From positions 52,503,187 to 52,563,186 of the forward strand of contig NC_088301.1 of assembly GCF_032854445.1 (NCBI RefSeq): a stretch of 60,000 bases of DNA, written 5' to 3'. The stretch is from Liolophura sinensis (Eukaryota > Mollusca > Polyplacophora > Chitonida > Chitonidae). The notes beneath the pieces were generated by a model. That model ran no database searches and had not been told where the DNA came from. It saw nothing but the letters and a program-made list of their open reading frames with translations. Positions within the stretch are counted from its first letter, which is position 1. Every line of letters starts with the position of its first letter. Positions 38,501-50,689 of the stretch are shown one piece after another. A program made the translations under genes and the position numbers.

Positions 38501-40039
38501 CCATCTTCTTATGCTGTCCTTTTCTGTCCGTACAGCTACAAGTAGGCCTACACCTACAAAAGTTTTGTTTCCTAGGCTAACCAAAAGTCATTACCAGTAG
38601 CCACGTGGACAGGGCAACATTTATCCAAGCCCCACAAATATGATAACTCACACATAATTGGTGTCTGCTTTGTCTCTAGGTTTAAAACAGTCCAAAGGGG
38701 GTACACCACTAAGAACAGCTCTAGTATACATACATGCACAAAACATGGCCCAGGTCACGCTCAGAGTTATTGCCATACTGTAAACATGCTAGAAATATCC
38801 CAAGCAAGCCTTCAGAGTTAATGCACACAAGTTAATATCTCTGGAACATAATTAAGAGAAAATATGTTCTCACTTCTTGGACTATTTTTAGAAACATGTC
38901 CTACTCCTTCAGGGCTATTTCATTATCACACAAGTACTTCCATGAAATTCTAAGAAATATTTTTACAAGGTACTTTGATTTATTTTGTCATCTGTTAACT
39001 CTCTGGTACCAAATGTATGTTAAACTAACATCTTGGTGAAGATCATGTAAGCCTACATCTGTATGCTGTTCCCCGATATCTTGACCATCACAGGTAGCAC
39101 AGCACTGATCTCAACACATACACGTGACATGCTTTTCAGCTATAATCTGAGTATTCAGTAAAGTGCATCTGTACTTTTAAAATACAACTTTAAAATTATG
39201 TAGTCTCCAAAATTATCCTATGTCGATGCAATGTCTAATTTTTAGGAACTTCACAGCACAACACACAATTAGATCGGCCTGAAGAATGGATTGCATTACA
39301 CAAACACACAAAACAGCTCACAGTACAAATGTCAGCATGGTTAGCAAGGACACACTCCTTCATTGTATGTATGTGGCATTTATGAATGTTGCATAATATG
39401 TACTCCCATTTGCTGGTATGCAGACCTTAACATAAACAAGGCCTTGTTGTCAAAGTTATCTTGAAATAAAATACTGTTTCGAGTTACCTGCACCAAACAG
39501 GGAATCCCATGTGATATTCAGTTCCCCCAGTTCTATTTATTAGGATGATTGCTTAACATATTCTAGACTGCAAAATTTGTGACTGATTAATTCTTGTTTA
39601 ATGTGTTACTAAGAAATTTTTCACTCATTGTATATTTGATGGCAGCAATTATTATGGGTAGACGAAACAGCATCAAGTGCTTTGAGTAAACCCAATTGCG
39701 TGATTTGTATCATAAGTTGGGATGGTATCACTACTATGAATGACAAATCTCAAAAACAGGTCTTACAGCCGGCATAGTAAAATGCAGATTTATGCAATGT
39801 GAACCTAGCTGTTTCAACGTAAACTGCAAAGGTAATTCATGTCCTGCACTGTTTTGCGCTGTCACAGTAATAGCCAAGTCAAAGCCCACAACAGAACAAA
39901 AGCAGCTATAATCCTGTGGATACTGAGGAAAAGGTCTCAAATCTGAACTTGGTCTGTACATGTTACTTGTCCCAGTTAAGCCAAGTTCCAACTTTCACCT
40001 TTATAGAACAAGCATCTCTTTTGACAAAATATCCAGAAA

Positions 40040-40400
40040 ACTGTGAAAGTTTGCTAAGTGTATGAAAAAGCCAAAAACTCAAAATTGACCTGTAAAGATT
40101 TTATCAAAATGGACAAAACTGCCTGATCTATCAGGGTGAGGTTATGTGCAATGTTTAATTCAAAATCATTCAACACAATGGACATTTTGGAGAAAAGTCT
40201 GGAAAACTGTAAGTCCAAAATAGGACAAAAATGACAATAATTTGTCAAAAAGACGCAAAATTCGAACCTGATCTATAACTTTCCATAGTGAAATTTGCCG
40301 CCAGTGGTACTAATTTTCAACAGAATACAATGAAAGCCGTTAAAAAAAGTCAGCAAAACTGATTTGTAATCGACTGTGAGACAAGGTGTTAAGCTTATCA
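40040..40400. repeat. Interspersed repeat, copy 1
   Basis: Shares words with a second copy at 44.3 kb: AAACTGT, AAGTC, then AAATAGGACAAAAATG and a TTTGTCAAA or TTCGTCAAA motif in the same order. It looks like a diverged interspersed repeat. Class unknown. Confidence 0.4.
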
Positions 40401-43400
40401 TTTCTTTTGGTACATGTAGGGGAACACTACAAGTAAGGCGAAACCTTTATTTTGTGTTTGTCAGCGGACACTAAAAGTTCAAAAATGGAGTAGAGATTAA
40501 AAACTTGATTTTCAATCATTATAGCTTATAGCTAATCATTCCTAATGTTTAACATATTATTTGGAACACTTCCGCCCTATTCCTATGATGCAAGTAGGTA
40601 ATTAAATATGATGATCAGCAATCACACACTGGAAGTATCACTACCATATACATGTACATGTAATAGGCTTACATTCTTTATAGGTACAAATACATGTACA
40701 TGCAACAAAGATCTGCCACAACCTAAGACACATTGCCTTATTCCAAGAACCATTTCTGAGTTAAGTCAGAATTTAAAACCTTGCCGTTATGCTAAAATTT
40801 TGGTACTAGAAGTTGAACATTTGTCTTAGATAACATGAGGTGAACAAAATTTCCATTTCAAGGGCCCAAACACAGCCCCTAAAATTGACATGTGGAGGAA
40901 AATGCACCTTTTCACCTGTTTCTCTCTAAACTTGAATATAAACTTCGACTAACCAATCAATTCGACCCATCACACATCACAGGAGGGAGGGGTTCTTCGA
41001 AAGAAAATAAATTTTTAATGTAATCATCAGGAATAAAAGTCCACCCTGAGATGAATTTACAGTGAGGGTAGAAGAGGATGGGCACTTGTCCTACAGAGCA
41101 CTGTATCCACATGAAGAACATTCCCAAGACCTGAAACTGTCAGCACCCAGACAGTCTTCCCTCTGTACCCAATCCTTATCACTGGAGAGATAGTCCAGCC
41201 TACACTTTCCAGGAATCCCCAAACCACTAACACTAGGATGAGGCCAGCCAGATCTCGAAGATAACCCTCCCATCAGCAGGCCCAACTAGAGCAACCACTG
41301 ACCCATTACTAATCTGCTTGACACCATGTATACAGACCTGCTAGTATATGCACACATATACTAAGACACAGCTCTGAAATGTCCTGACTTCAAAATGACT
41401 TCCTTGTAAGAAACAGATCTTCAAGTGACTTTTGTATTTTTGATAAGCTTCAAGGAAATAACACCATTTTTTTAATGCTGATACACTTGCTGTGCACAGC
41501 ATATAAACTAATAAAATAAATCATATGAAGAATGCTGACCAGTACAAAATGTCGATACCATAGCTGGACTGAGCACTCTACTGTAGTTTCTACTTTTTAA
41601 CATGTTTGCGAGCTGTTTATTAAAGCATATTCTGAAGGCATTATTCTATGTTGACTGATAAAATTATACTTTTTGTGAAGCCCTGAAACTGACCAATCCA
41701 ACCAATGTATTTTATAAAACTGAGCATAAACTGTACTGAAAGTTTCTCCTTCACATGTGAAAACGTTGAGGAATTAGGGTAGCTCTTATTAAACCACATT
41801 GGTTTCACTAAAATACAATTTCAATGACAACTAAATTCTGCACTGGAGCTGTGAAAATGTTACACTGGGAAAATATGTTATACATTCAGGTATAAGTGTG
41901 AACTGTCATCAACATATCTAAAGTTCCTCTATTTACTGTTGGAGCTGGGTCTCCCTCAGGCAGTCTGACTGTGTAGAATCCATGGTTGATCCTATCTGTC
42001 TGCCTCAAGCCATGATGGCAACCCAATATTCCATGTAAACACAGCAGCCAACAGAGTTCAAGTGTCCTCAATCCGTCAACATGTGACCTTTAATATCTGT
42101 GGTACAGCACAACAACATAGGTCAGGTGAGGTTTCATTTCTTTCCTTTTTTCTCCAGAAACACACAGCATGCATGTTCAAGTTTAAACTCAATAATTTCA
42201 TTCATTCCCTTTCCAGATCCAAGCATTTGCAACAGCGGTGTTCCTTGATCTCTGATTATTCCCGTTGCTATTTGATAGGAGTCTTCTGGTGTGCTTACTT
42301 AAATTTCAAAACACATTAGCACCAGTGTTACATTCTCCAATTTGTTTAATCAACATGACATTAGCCATTGAAATAGTTGTAAAATGTTAACTCCATTAAA
42401 TGCCAAGAAGAAAAATAAACTATGCAGTATGCACGAATTCAGGTAACCATTTTCTATTACTCGTTGTTATTATGTTCACGGAACAGAATACATTTACTCT
42501 GTTAAGTGAACTATGAATGACACAAATACAGTTTATAACGGTTGATAAAATGACAGGAATTGAGAGGGTCATGTGAAAACAAGGACAAACATACAGATGG
42601 ATACAGTATGTCAGGCTCTAAAGAACTTTATGGTGTACTGACATGGAAACTGCCATCACGCAAAGTAATCTGTGTCTTAAAATTAACTGACATGGATCCA
42701 ATCTGGCTAGGGACATCCTCAGCAAATATTAATTTCAGAAATAAGTACTACAATTACTGATTGATTGCAGTGGTGCTTCCCCTTGGGGAAAACATTTACT
42801 TTTGAAATATTTCACGCTGTATGTTCCTGTTCCACAGCCTTCATTGCAAGTGTGATTTATTTCATGCTATCAGAGAGGAATAGCCTTGTAACATTACTCT
42901 ATGGTACACCTATTGATATAACTTTCGATCTCTTACCGAATCTCCACGTAAATACTGGTATCATGTTGGTCAATGAAAATCTCTCCAAGCCACAAACATT
43001 TGCCCAGTCTCCAAGTCAATTAATATGTGAACAAGAAGTCAAATTGTCATTATTTCAGGTGACTCGTGTTGAGGAAATATCTCTTTTCCAAGACAAGTTT
43101 AAATGACAAAATGACCGGTTTTATACCAAACACATTATATAATTATTACATGTGAGAAGAACACATTCAGTCAAACTGTGTGATTAAATTATACTGTGAG
43201 CATTATTCTCCTAATATTCAAATGCAATAATACAAAAAATAAAATACTCAGTTTCATAAATTCTCTGTTTTCCATAAGGTCTCATAAGGTGACAATTAGT
43301 ATCAAAACATATGCCACAAACAATACAAATATACCACTATTTTGACACTAAATTAGTCAGGAAAGTGACAGGAATTTTTCATTTAGGCAGGGTTTAACAA

Positions 43401-44319
43401 AGTTTACAACTTCCTTTCAAGGGATCCTACAGAGGTCATAACACCCAGATTTCACAACATGTGGATTTCATTTCAGGTCTCATGGGTCTGTAGTTTACAG
43501 TATCACAGAACTAAAGCTTGCCTGTGATAACCAAAGAAGGGGCTACACAACCACAAACCATTTCAGATCTGTTTACATAGATTTATACAAAAAGCCTTCT
43601 GTTTCTGAACAGGGTGAAGAAAAACAGTATTTCATGTTTTTATAAACATAGATTTGTTGCATATGAACTTCCTGACATACAGAGCAATATGTGAATGTGA
43701 CCTTTCAAGAGAGTTATCTCCCATGTAGATTTCAGATACAAATTCTTTCCAGTGTAATTTTAAGTGATAAATCCTAAAGCTTATGAAATTTTTTTAAAAA
43801 GTGACTAAATGGTAACCTAACCTCTAAGCAAAAAAAAATATATAAATGTTTTGAATTAAAATGGAATAATAAAAATCAGCATGAATAAAAGCTAACAATC
43901 AATATCCACTTCCTTGACTGGCAGTGTAAAAAAATTACCCTTCTACTTATAGGTAGCTGTCTCATGCTGACATAACTCAAGTTGATTTCTTTAACAGGTA
44001 GATTATTTCCAAACATATATTTTCAAAATATTTCACTCACCTACCAATGCTGGTATTTACAAAGCCTACATGCACGTGATAAACCTGATGCATCAGCATG
44101 CCATGTATGAAATGTCAAACTCTCTCTAATTACACCAAACCAAATCCTAGACACATCACATGCACAAATGCCACACATGTATCACTGCTATGGACACATG
44201 GTAACAAGCCAAACTGGCTTCAGTCATCATAAAATTCATAAGACAACAAAAACAGTCACAATTTTCCTCTAAATAAACATGGTTGATGTCTTTTCCCAAG
44301 GAAGCCATGAACCAAATTT

Positions 44320-44520
44320 CAATTCTCAATAACAAACAGTTTTGACAAAAAAGGTCTGTAAACTGTCAAGTCTGAAATAGGACAAAAATGGTCATAACTT
44401 TCGTCAAATGGTTACGCCATCGTAAATTCATGCACCAGATTTACTGTCAATGTTATAAACTTCTGTAAAAATAAATTCTGGAAAACTTATTCATGATGGA
44501 CTTTGTGTAGCTGATATACA
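44320..44520. repeat. Interspersed repeat, copy 2
   Basis: Matches copy 1 at 40.0-40.4 kb over AAACTGTCAAGTCTGAAATA, GGACAAAAATGGTCATAACT and TTCGTCAAATGG. Same orientation, clearly diverged. Confidence 0.4.
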
Positions 44521-44837
44521 GACAAGTATTATCCGTTAGTCCCCTAGATCTGGTACCAGCAGAGGGAATAATAATTTCCCAACTGGAGTTCTCTCTCTTT
44601 TCTAAACCACACTACCATCTTCGCTACATGTTAATGTAACTGTGCAACATATATGTGTTAATCCATGAAAGGAATTCATGTACTTTTTTGCCTGGTTCTG
44701 AGAGCTCTCATGAAGATGTTGGAGCTTCCTTTGCAAGCCAAAATACATCCTATCGGAAATTTGCAAGTCTCAACACTTACGGTAACATTTTATCACATTC
44801 ATTTGCCAGCTAAAATGCACTGATTGGGGTGAATTCT

Positions 44838-44963
44838 ATGTATTTATTTCATTCCTGTTTTACAATGTACTCAAGAATATTTCACTTATAAGATGGCGGC
44901 CAGCATTATGGTGGGAAGAAACCCAGCAGAGCCCGGGGGAAACCCACAACCATCCACAGGTTG
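44838..44963 (-). repeat. SINE family A fragment
   Basis: Contains ACTCAAGAATATTTCACTTA, TAAGATGGCGGCCAGCATTA and GCAGAGCCCGGGGGAAACCC, the 3' half of a mollusc tRNA-derived SINE in reverse orientation. It matches the copies at 45.5 kb and, inverted, 47.5 and 49.7 kb. The tRNA-like head is missing. Confidence 0.7.
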
Positions 44964-45510
44964 TAAATCACTGACTTTTGGGAAATATTAACAATCTTAC
45001 ACATGACTTTCAAACACTGTTACATGCTTGCCATATTGGAGTGAAAAAAAAATGACCTTCAATGGATCTGATGCTAGATAAACCAAAGCGTCCTAATCAT
45101 ATGAATTTAACTGCTGTAGTTTTGATGAATTACTGCCACCCTTGGTATATTGGAGGTTGGCGATTCATTTCAATGATTCCAATATTAATAAAGAGGCTAG
45201 TATTGAACCAACAATGATTTCCCTTGCAGCAAATATCTACAGCCATTATGTGGACATCATGGTCAGATCATATTGCGTATGAAATCTGTATATGTGGGAT
45301 CAGAAAGTTAGGTTAACTAAGTTGATTATAACCGTGATTATGTTGCCATGTTTATTAGTTACAATCAATCTAACAAACAATTGCTTTGTGGAAATTGTCT
45401 TCAAATTTCTTAAAACAGAATTTAACCAAATTAAAAATGTCTTTAAAAAAAGATTGTAGGTAGGAGCCAATCCTTTGACTGCTGGGTTTACCTTCATCGC
45501 CATGGTTTAC

Positions 45511-45640
45511 CTTATTTATTTACTTGATTGGTCTTTTATGCCATACTCAAGAATATTTCACTTATACGATGGCGGCCAGCATTATCGTGGGAGGAAACCA
45601 GGCAGAGCCTGGGGGAAACTTATGACCAACCTACCATCTG
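45511..45640 (-). repeat. SINE family A fragment
   Basis: TTTATTTACTTGATTGGTCT, ACTCAAGAATATTTCACTTA and GATGGCGGCCAGCATTATCG, in the same orientation as the copy at 44.8 kb. The head is truncated after the GGGGGAAAC block. Confidence 0.7.
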
Positions 45641-46042
45641 GAGTGAATATTAACTCCGGCATACATAACATATCTAATTAACAGCTGTAACCCAAGGCTA
45701 CATATTATCAGTTGTAAGCAGCCTTCGGCGTGAAATGCCAAAGGACTATGTACATGTACAGACTTGTCATAGTACCCCTGTATAATGCAATCACCTGTAA
45801 TGACCATCTAAATGTTTGGCATGGTGTAACACAGAACACATTAACAACTGCATTTTGGTATCATGTCTACATGTATGGGTAGATCTACTGTATAAAAAAG
45901 GTCATTGAATATTTCATCGAACACTGAGAGGAATCAATGGTTAGATTTACACTAAATACATTTCAGATCAACATAGTATTTATTTCATTGTAATTTAATG
46001 TGATACTTATGTATGAGTTTCAACCTATACATTACAAACCTA

Positions 46043-46082
46043 TAGTTTGAAGTTACAAGTTGTAAATTCTAACTTCAAACTA
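46043..46082. repeat. Small inverted repeat
   Basis: TAGTTTGAAGTTA and TAACTTCAAACTA form a perfect 13-bp stem around a 14-base loop. A third copy of TAGTTTGAAGTT lies at 46,101. No function assigned. Confidence 0.6.
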
Positions 46083-47463
46083 CAATTGGTTCACCCATTC
46101 TAGTTTGAAGTTGAACATGTCACTTGTAACTAAAGGTCTCTAATGGCAGACAGTTTTACAAGAGGAGACAACCAGGGTGCCCAGAGAGAACAACCAGCCT
46201 TTGGCAAGTTCCTGAAGACCTTTCCTACTCATGACATAAACATGTGCACATCACAATGGCAAAAGAAAAGTCGTCTTCAACGAATGTCAGACGGCACAAA
46301 CGGCCGCATGAGTGCTGTGGACCGCTTAGCGTCACCAAGGTCCCACAAACAATGAAAGTGGGGAAATCAACAAAGTCCAAGTCCATGACAGTTTTGAACC
46401 CACACTTTGTGTGTACTATGAATTGAAATAATAATAATAATAGTAATACTTTATTTTCTGAGATCAATTAGTTACGAAACCAATCTTCCTAGATTCCCTC
46501 ATGCATACACGCATTCACACAAAAAGCTAGCTACAAAGTCTATACAGCATATATATAATATAGATGATCAAAGGCAAGCATCTAGGAAAACAAAATGTTT
46601 AAAATAGTATTTTACACATACAATTGCCCTTCCATGTAGATTTATATGGATGCTGAAATTAGGGTGGCTTACATCGAAGTGCACTCTTACATTTCTACAT
46701 ACACTTACCTAACAAGTCAATTTTTGTCAGATTTCAATAGAGTGTTTTAATTACAGAGACACCCCCTGTCTATAAAAACTTTCTGCTTATTATCGTACTA
46801 ACATTACAACCTTACATTTACCATCAGTTTAAATAGCCTTATTCTGAATCACTTTTAGGTATTAAAACTGTAGAAAATTACATGATAATACACGCACGCA
46901 CGCACACACAAACATATACATGGCATGGCTTTTCTGTAAAGTATTAACACTTGTCCATTGATTTAATGAAGTCTTAAAGCATATCTGGAGTGAATGGAAG
47001 GAGCACCAGAACTCTCTATTTTTGTTATTTTAACACATTTAGCACAGCAGTTTGGATAATTTCCAGGGAGTTCTTGACACTACCCACCAGGCCTATTCAG
47101 CAGGACTATGTGCATGTACTACTTACATTCCATAACACATCATACCCCCACAGGCCTGGCTCTATCAACAATCACTGCATATTTGTAGGTATTCCCACCC
47201 CATCCCCCAAGCCTTAAGACTGTTATTACCTGGATTCTTGATTCTGGCCAATCCTTGATTTACTCCCTCTCAACCAAATCAACTCCCACCCCAATCCCAA
47301 TCATACCAGGAGAATCCATTTGTAATTAACTCTTATTATACAATCACACTGTTAATATTATTTGATTATGTATATCTCTTCAGGCTTCACACAAACCTCA
47401 TGATCTGTACAAAAATGTTTAGAGTAAAATACTGGTATGGTGAACCCAAGACACGTTCTACTA

Positions 47464-47640
47464 TCATGCCAGTTTAGTGCAATGATCCAGGAGCCTCCCA
47501 CAATTGCAGTCGCTGTGAGTCCAGCTCCTGCTAGCTTCCTCTCCAGGTGCATTTGGGAAAGTCTGGCAGCAACCTGCAAATGGCCATGGGTTTACCTCTG
47601 GCAGCCTTCGTATATAAGTGACATATTCTCGATCAAATAA
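47464..47640 (+). repeat. SINE family A, diverged
   Basis: Forward copy: GAGCCTCCCACAATTGCAGT, CGCTGTGAGTCCAGCTC (B-box region), CTTCCTCTCC, then GGCAGCCTTCGTATATAAGT. It is older than the 49.7-kb copy. Confidence 0.6.
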
Positions 47641-47655
47641 AAAACCCAAATCAAA

Positions 47656-47945
47656 TATGTATTTATGCTTGGGGTTTAACGTCATACTCAACCATTTTTC
47701 AGACACATGACAACAAGGAGTCATTAGGTGTGTGTACATATAATGTTCCCTCTTGAGTCCGTGCCACGAAAGTGCTACCGCCACTGAAGTATCATACAGA
47801 AACACCAGATACGACACCCACCCTGTTTCCTTGCTCTAACCTCTCAGTGCTGAGCACCAAGTGAGGCACCAACATGTACCATTTTTAAAGTCTTTGGTAT
47901 GACCCAAACCAAGTTTGATCCTCGGGACCCCAGTACTATATGCAG
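47656..47945 (-). repeat. SINE family B
   Basis: Reverse-oriented element with TTGGGGTTTAACGTCATACT, CAACCATTTTTCAGACACAT and GACAACAAGGAGTCATTAGG. It continues with CTGAGCACCAAGTGAGGC and TTTTTAAAGTCTTTGGTATG towards its head. The block order is that of a common mollusc SINE. A forward copy lies at 50.7-51.0 kb. Confidence 0.6.
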
Positions 47946-48594
47946 TGCAGTTCAATAGGTCCCGTGGTCAACAATACATCCGAAAATATCTTGTATTTCA
48001 GATCGTCAATGTGCATTTTAGACAATTTGTGATGTAGACAATTTCTGTTGACTAAAATCATAACAGGATAAAGTAAATAATAGTGCCTTTTCTTTATACC
48101 TTTTCTAACTATTTTTATTTGTCAAGGCTGATCACTAGTAGCTCCTTAGGCAAAGAACGTTCATATTCTAAAGACATCTTTACTCCTAAGAGTTCGAGGC
48201 TCAACTCTGGGCATGAAGTTCTAGTCATCTAGTACCTGTATCGGTTGCTCTTATGTAGGCTACAGTACTTCTTAAAAACTATTTTGTACTTTTTTCTTGT
48301 TTTTTGAGACAGAGGCTCATTTATATCAGGTAACCACCCTCTAACTCCTCCTTCCCCCAAACCCCTGTAAAAATGAAGTTATATCAATGCATATAAAGTG
48401 ATAAATGTACAATTTACAAGATATGGTAGTTTATTCATGAAATATACTTTTGTTATTAGCAAATGAGGAAATAGTAATACTATATTTGGTCAAAACTGCA
48501 TCCACAGGTGTGGGAAGGGCCAATGATTAAATAACCAATAAATTATTTGTTTTTTATTTGTTGTTGTTCTTTTTTTTTTCACAGTGGCGAGTTC

Positions 48595-48745
48595 TGCCCA
48601 GGTAACGTACAACTGAGACTCCGCCAGCGAGACGGGCGATGTGCCATGTCACGACGCCCAGGCAAGCGGGACTAGCTGGGATCGAAGCCGAAGGCAGGAG
48701 TCTGTGGGCCGTAGGCCGGGCTGTTTGGTCGCCCGGTCATCGCGT
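48595..48745 (-). repeat. GC-rich tRNA-like SINE fragment
   Basis: A GC-rich island in AT-rich intron. On the minus strand it has GGCTTCGATCCC (48,678-48,689), close to the Pol III B-box consensus, and CGATGACCGGGCGACC upstream of it as a possible A-box region. It is just downstream of GRIP exon A in transcription order. Confidence 0.45.
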
Positions 48746-48820
48746 CCAAGGCACATTAAGAACAAGGAAAGTTTATGTATAAAATCAACTGCAGTGTTAA
48801 TCACTAATTAAACTACTTAC

Positions 48821-48869
48821 CAAATCTTCCAGCAGGTGCTCTCAAGCAATCAGGTCTCCAACTTGGCAT
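48821..48869 (-). CDS. GRIP: GRIP alternative first coding exon A (short, Cys-containing N-terminus)
   Basis: Encodes 16 residues plus one base, MPSWRPDCLRAPAGRF then G, followed by a strong donor (gtaagtag). An in-frame TGA lies four codons upstream of the ATG, so the start is well placed. It ends in phase 1, exactly what the common exon at 22.7 kb needs. Vertebrate GRIP1b and the long ABP isoform also have a short alternative first exon, which from memory starts Met-Pro-Gly-Trp and carries a palmitoylated Cys. Cys8 here is the only cysteine and may be the equivalent. The 5' UTR limit is not visible and no TATA box is evident. Confidence 0.72.
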
Positions 48870-49375
48870 TTTGTTCTTTCACTGTTTCAAAATCCATCAC
48901 ACAGAGGGAAGTATAAACTTCACTAACTCCACCGAATGCGTGTGCGCCGGGTACAGCCATTTCCTGAGGGCAGCTGTCTAGGTGGCGCTAGTGAGGGGCA
49001 CCTGCCTCGAAGCATCCATACCAGACACGTGCCCCTTTTCATAGTCTGCTAGAAAGTCTTAAGATTCTTTTAATAGCTTGGATTATGGCGTGCCCGAAGA
49101 GCGAGATCTATATCGTAAAGAGATATAAATTCTCTATAGTGTAGACCTATATGTGTTTTTTAATGCCAGACCTTCTGTTTCAGATTCGTACACAGGGACT
49201 TATTTTATGCATGGACATTTTTGTAAGTTTTCGGTATATTAAAGTTATCGTTCATCGTGTATGGTATTTCAGGTGTGTCGATAGATGAATCAACACGTAT
49301 GCATGTACGTGAGGCACATGATACTACACTTAAAACTTTACCGACGGCGCATGTTGTAGATTTGTGTGGTTAATT

Positions 49376-49470
49376 GTCTGGGTTGTTTGTTTTTTTTGGT
49401 TGTTTGTTTGTTTGTTTTGTGTGTGTGTGTGTTTTGTTTTGGTTTTTTTTTTGGTGGGGGGGGGGGGGTG
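49376..49470. repeat. Low-complexity G/T tract
   Basis: Repeated TTTG units, then (GT)n, then a T run and a run of about 13 G. Simple-sequence DNA; the frames across it are meaningless. Confidence 0.9.
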
Positions 49471-49735
49471 ATAATTTTTTGTTCTCTGTCTGAGAAATAA
49501 ATCGGGCGCACGAGATAACTGACCATTAGAAATACACAATTATGTCGTGCGCAAGAGATCTTTATATCGTTCCTATATGACTTAAAAATTGTCTTGCCGT
49601 GGAGAGAGAGGGGTGCTCTGGAGATAGCTGAGCAACTAAAGCAATAAGGATAGATGTGGATATATATTGTCATAAATGAAGGTATAAATCGAAACTATCT
49701 TATTGACTAATATTTCGATCTTGGCTTAAATCATA

Positions 49736-50001
49736 ATGGGGAGCCTCAGTAGCCTGATGATTAGCGTGTTAGTGCAGCAGAATGACCCACGACCCAACCA
49801 ATGCGGTCGCAGTGAGTTCAAGCCCAGCTCTTTCTGACCTGCTCTCCGGTCCTACGTGGGAAGGTCTTCCAGCGAGCTGCTGTTGGTCGTGGGTTTCCCC
49901 GGGCTGTATTTGTTTTCCTCTCACGGTGATGCTTGCGGCCGTCGTATAAGTAAAATATTCTTGTGTACGGTGTAAAACACCAATGAAACAAATAATTAAA
50001 T
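49736..50001 (+). repeat. SINE family A, near full-length
   Basis: tRNA-derived SINE. An A-box-like region TAGCCTGATGATTAGCG lies near 49,750 and a B box GAGTTCAAGCCC at 49,814-49,825. The body follows (GTCGTGGGTTTCCCCGGGCT, GGCCGTCGTATAAG) and a tail with GTGTAAAACACCAATG and A/T-rich repeats. It is the best preserved copy in the window, and the fragments at 44.8, 45.5 and 47.5 kb match it. Confidence 0.75.
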
Positions 50002-50408
50002 GATAGTTACATAGAATTTGTCGCTTTATGATTCAGTAAGACAGTTAAAGTTTATAAAAGAGCCGTGCAGGTGTAGGCCTACGTATAGACCCTTATCGCG
50101 TTTACTATGGTCTATTATCTCCAGAGCACAATTTTTCATTGCTATATTGGTCACGTATCTCGTGCGCACGACTTTTGAAGAGTTTAACTGTAAAAGTTAT
50201 GCTATATGTTTTTCGCCCTCTTCAAATATTTTTTTTTACCATGTTAATTTTACGGTTTTCAGTTTCAAGCGCCACAAAGAAACTGTACGAAATTTGCTGA
50301 ATTGCATGTGACTGCCGAGGATTGGGTTGTTTTAACATTGGGAACGTGTCATTGTTTCAGACAGGTTTAGATGTCATTTTAGAAAGTGGGTTAAGTAACA
50401 ATATTATC

Positions 50409-50560
50409 GTTAATAGGGATTACACTTTCTGAATATAGCACTAATTCTAGCAATTATCAGAGCCTGACTCTGACGTCGCTGGTTCGAAACCCACAGTGGC
50501 CTCAGCCAATTTTCAGCACTAGAATCTGTGCTATTTTCAGAAAGTGCAATCCCTATTAAC
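50409..50560. mobile_element. Palindromic (foldback/MITE-like) element with a Pol III B box
   Basis: 152 bp bounded by inverted repeats of about 33 bp: GTTAATAGGGATTACACTTT at the left and AAAGTGCAATCCCTATTAAC at the right, with about two mismatches. The interior holds GGTTCGAAACC (50,481-50,491), a perfect match to the B-box consensus GGTTCGANNCC. TATTAT flanks both sides within one base, a possible target-site duplication. Confidence 0.6.
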
Positions 50561-50617
50561 TATTATACTGTGTCATTGTTTATCCACCATAAGACCGGGA
50601 TGAGCCAGTTTATGGGT

Positions 50618-50672
50618 GAATGATTGGAGTTCACATCGCCACATGAGCATTTCAGCAATATCTAGGCATGCA
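50618..50672 (+). repeat. Gastropod-type repeat fragment
   Basis: GGTGAATGATTGGAGTTCAC, then CATGAGCATTTCAGCAATAT. It resembles a very common gastropod repeat block with a GTTTAACG...CAGCAATATC order. This is from memory and the copy is diverged. Confidence 0.35.
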
Positions 50673-50689
50673 TACCCTTGCAGTTCAAT

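Larger units (their letters stand above)
35543..48820. other. GRIP intron between first exons B and A
   Basis: About 13.3 kb. From 35.5 to 40 kb nothing is recognisable. From 40 kb onwards it holds the interspersed repeats listed separately. A segment at 41.05-41.29 kb and one at 46.14-46.40 kb are GC-richer than their surroundings and may be decayed repeats. Confidence 0.5.
563..48869 (-). other. GRIP: GRIP-like multi-PDZ scaffold gene, 5' part (gene span)
   Basis: Span of a minus-strand gene with two alternative first coding exons and 14 common exons listed separately. Joined in silico, every intron is GT-AG and every phase matches, giving about 658 codons from the 35.5-kb start. Domain order is N-terminal linker, PDZ1, PDZ2, PDZ3, Ser/Pro-rich linker, PDZ4, PDZ5. 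Order, spacing and many motifs match vertebrate GRIP1/GRIP2: a VVEL...LGLT start to PDZ1, VLEVEYELP at its end, EYDVSVM after PDZ2, ETTEV before PDZ4, and IKKGSVAHR in PDZ5. GRIP proteins are cytoplasmic scaffolds. In vertebrates they bind AMPA-receptor C-termini, Eph/ephrin-B and liprin through different PDZ domains, and Drosophila Grip acts in muscle guidance. PDZ6, PDZ7 and the C-terminus should lie beyond the left edge. Confidence 0.93.

Noticed and set aside
41091-41285. A 64-codon minus-strand frame in GC-richer sequence
   Set aside because: No family resemblance and no convincing acceptor or donor in phase with GRIP.
42765-43106. A 113-codon plus-strand frame, the second longest in the window
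   Set aside because: No recognisable domain, no splice or promoter support, and AT-rich composition like the intron around it.
46143-46426. Two overlapping plus-strand frames in a CpG-richer segment
   Set aside because: Overlapping frames with no splice support; more likely a decayed repeat than a gene.
49330-49673. Pro/Lys/Thr-rich frames on the minus strand
   Set aside because: Translation of the G/T low-complexity tract.
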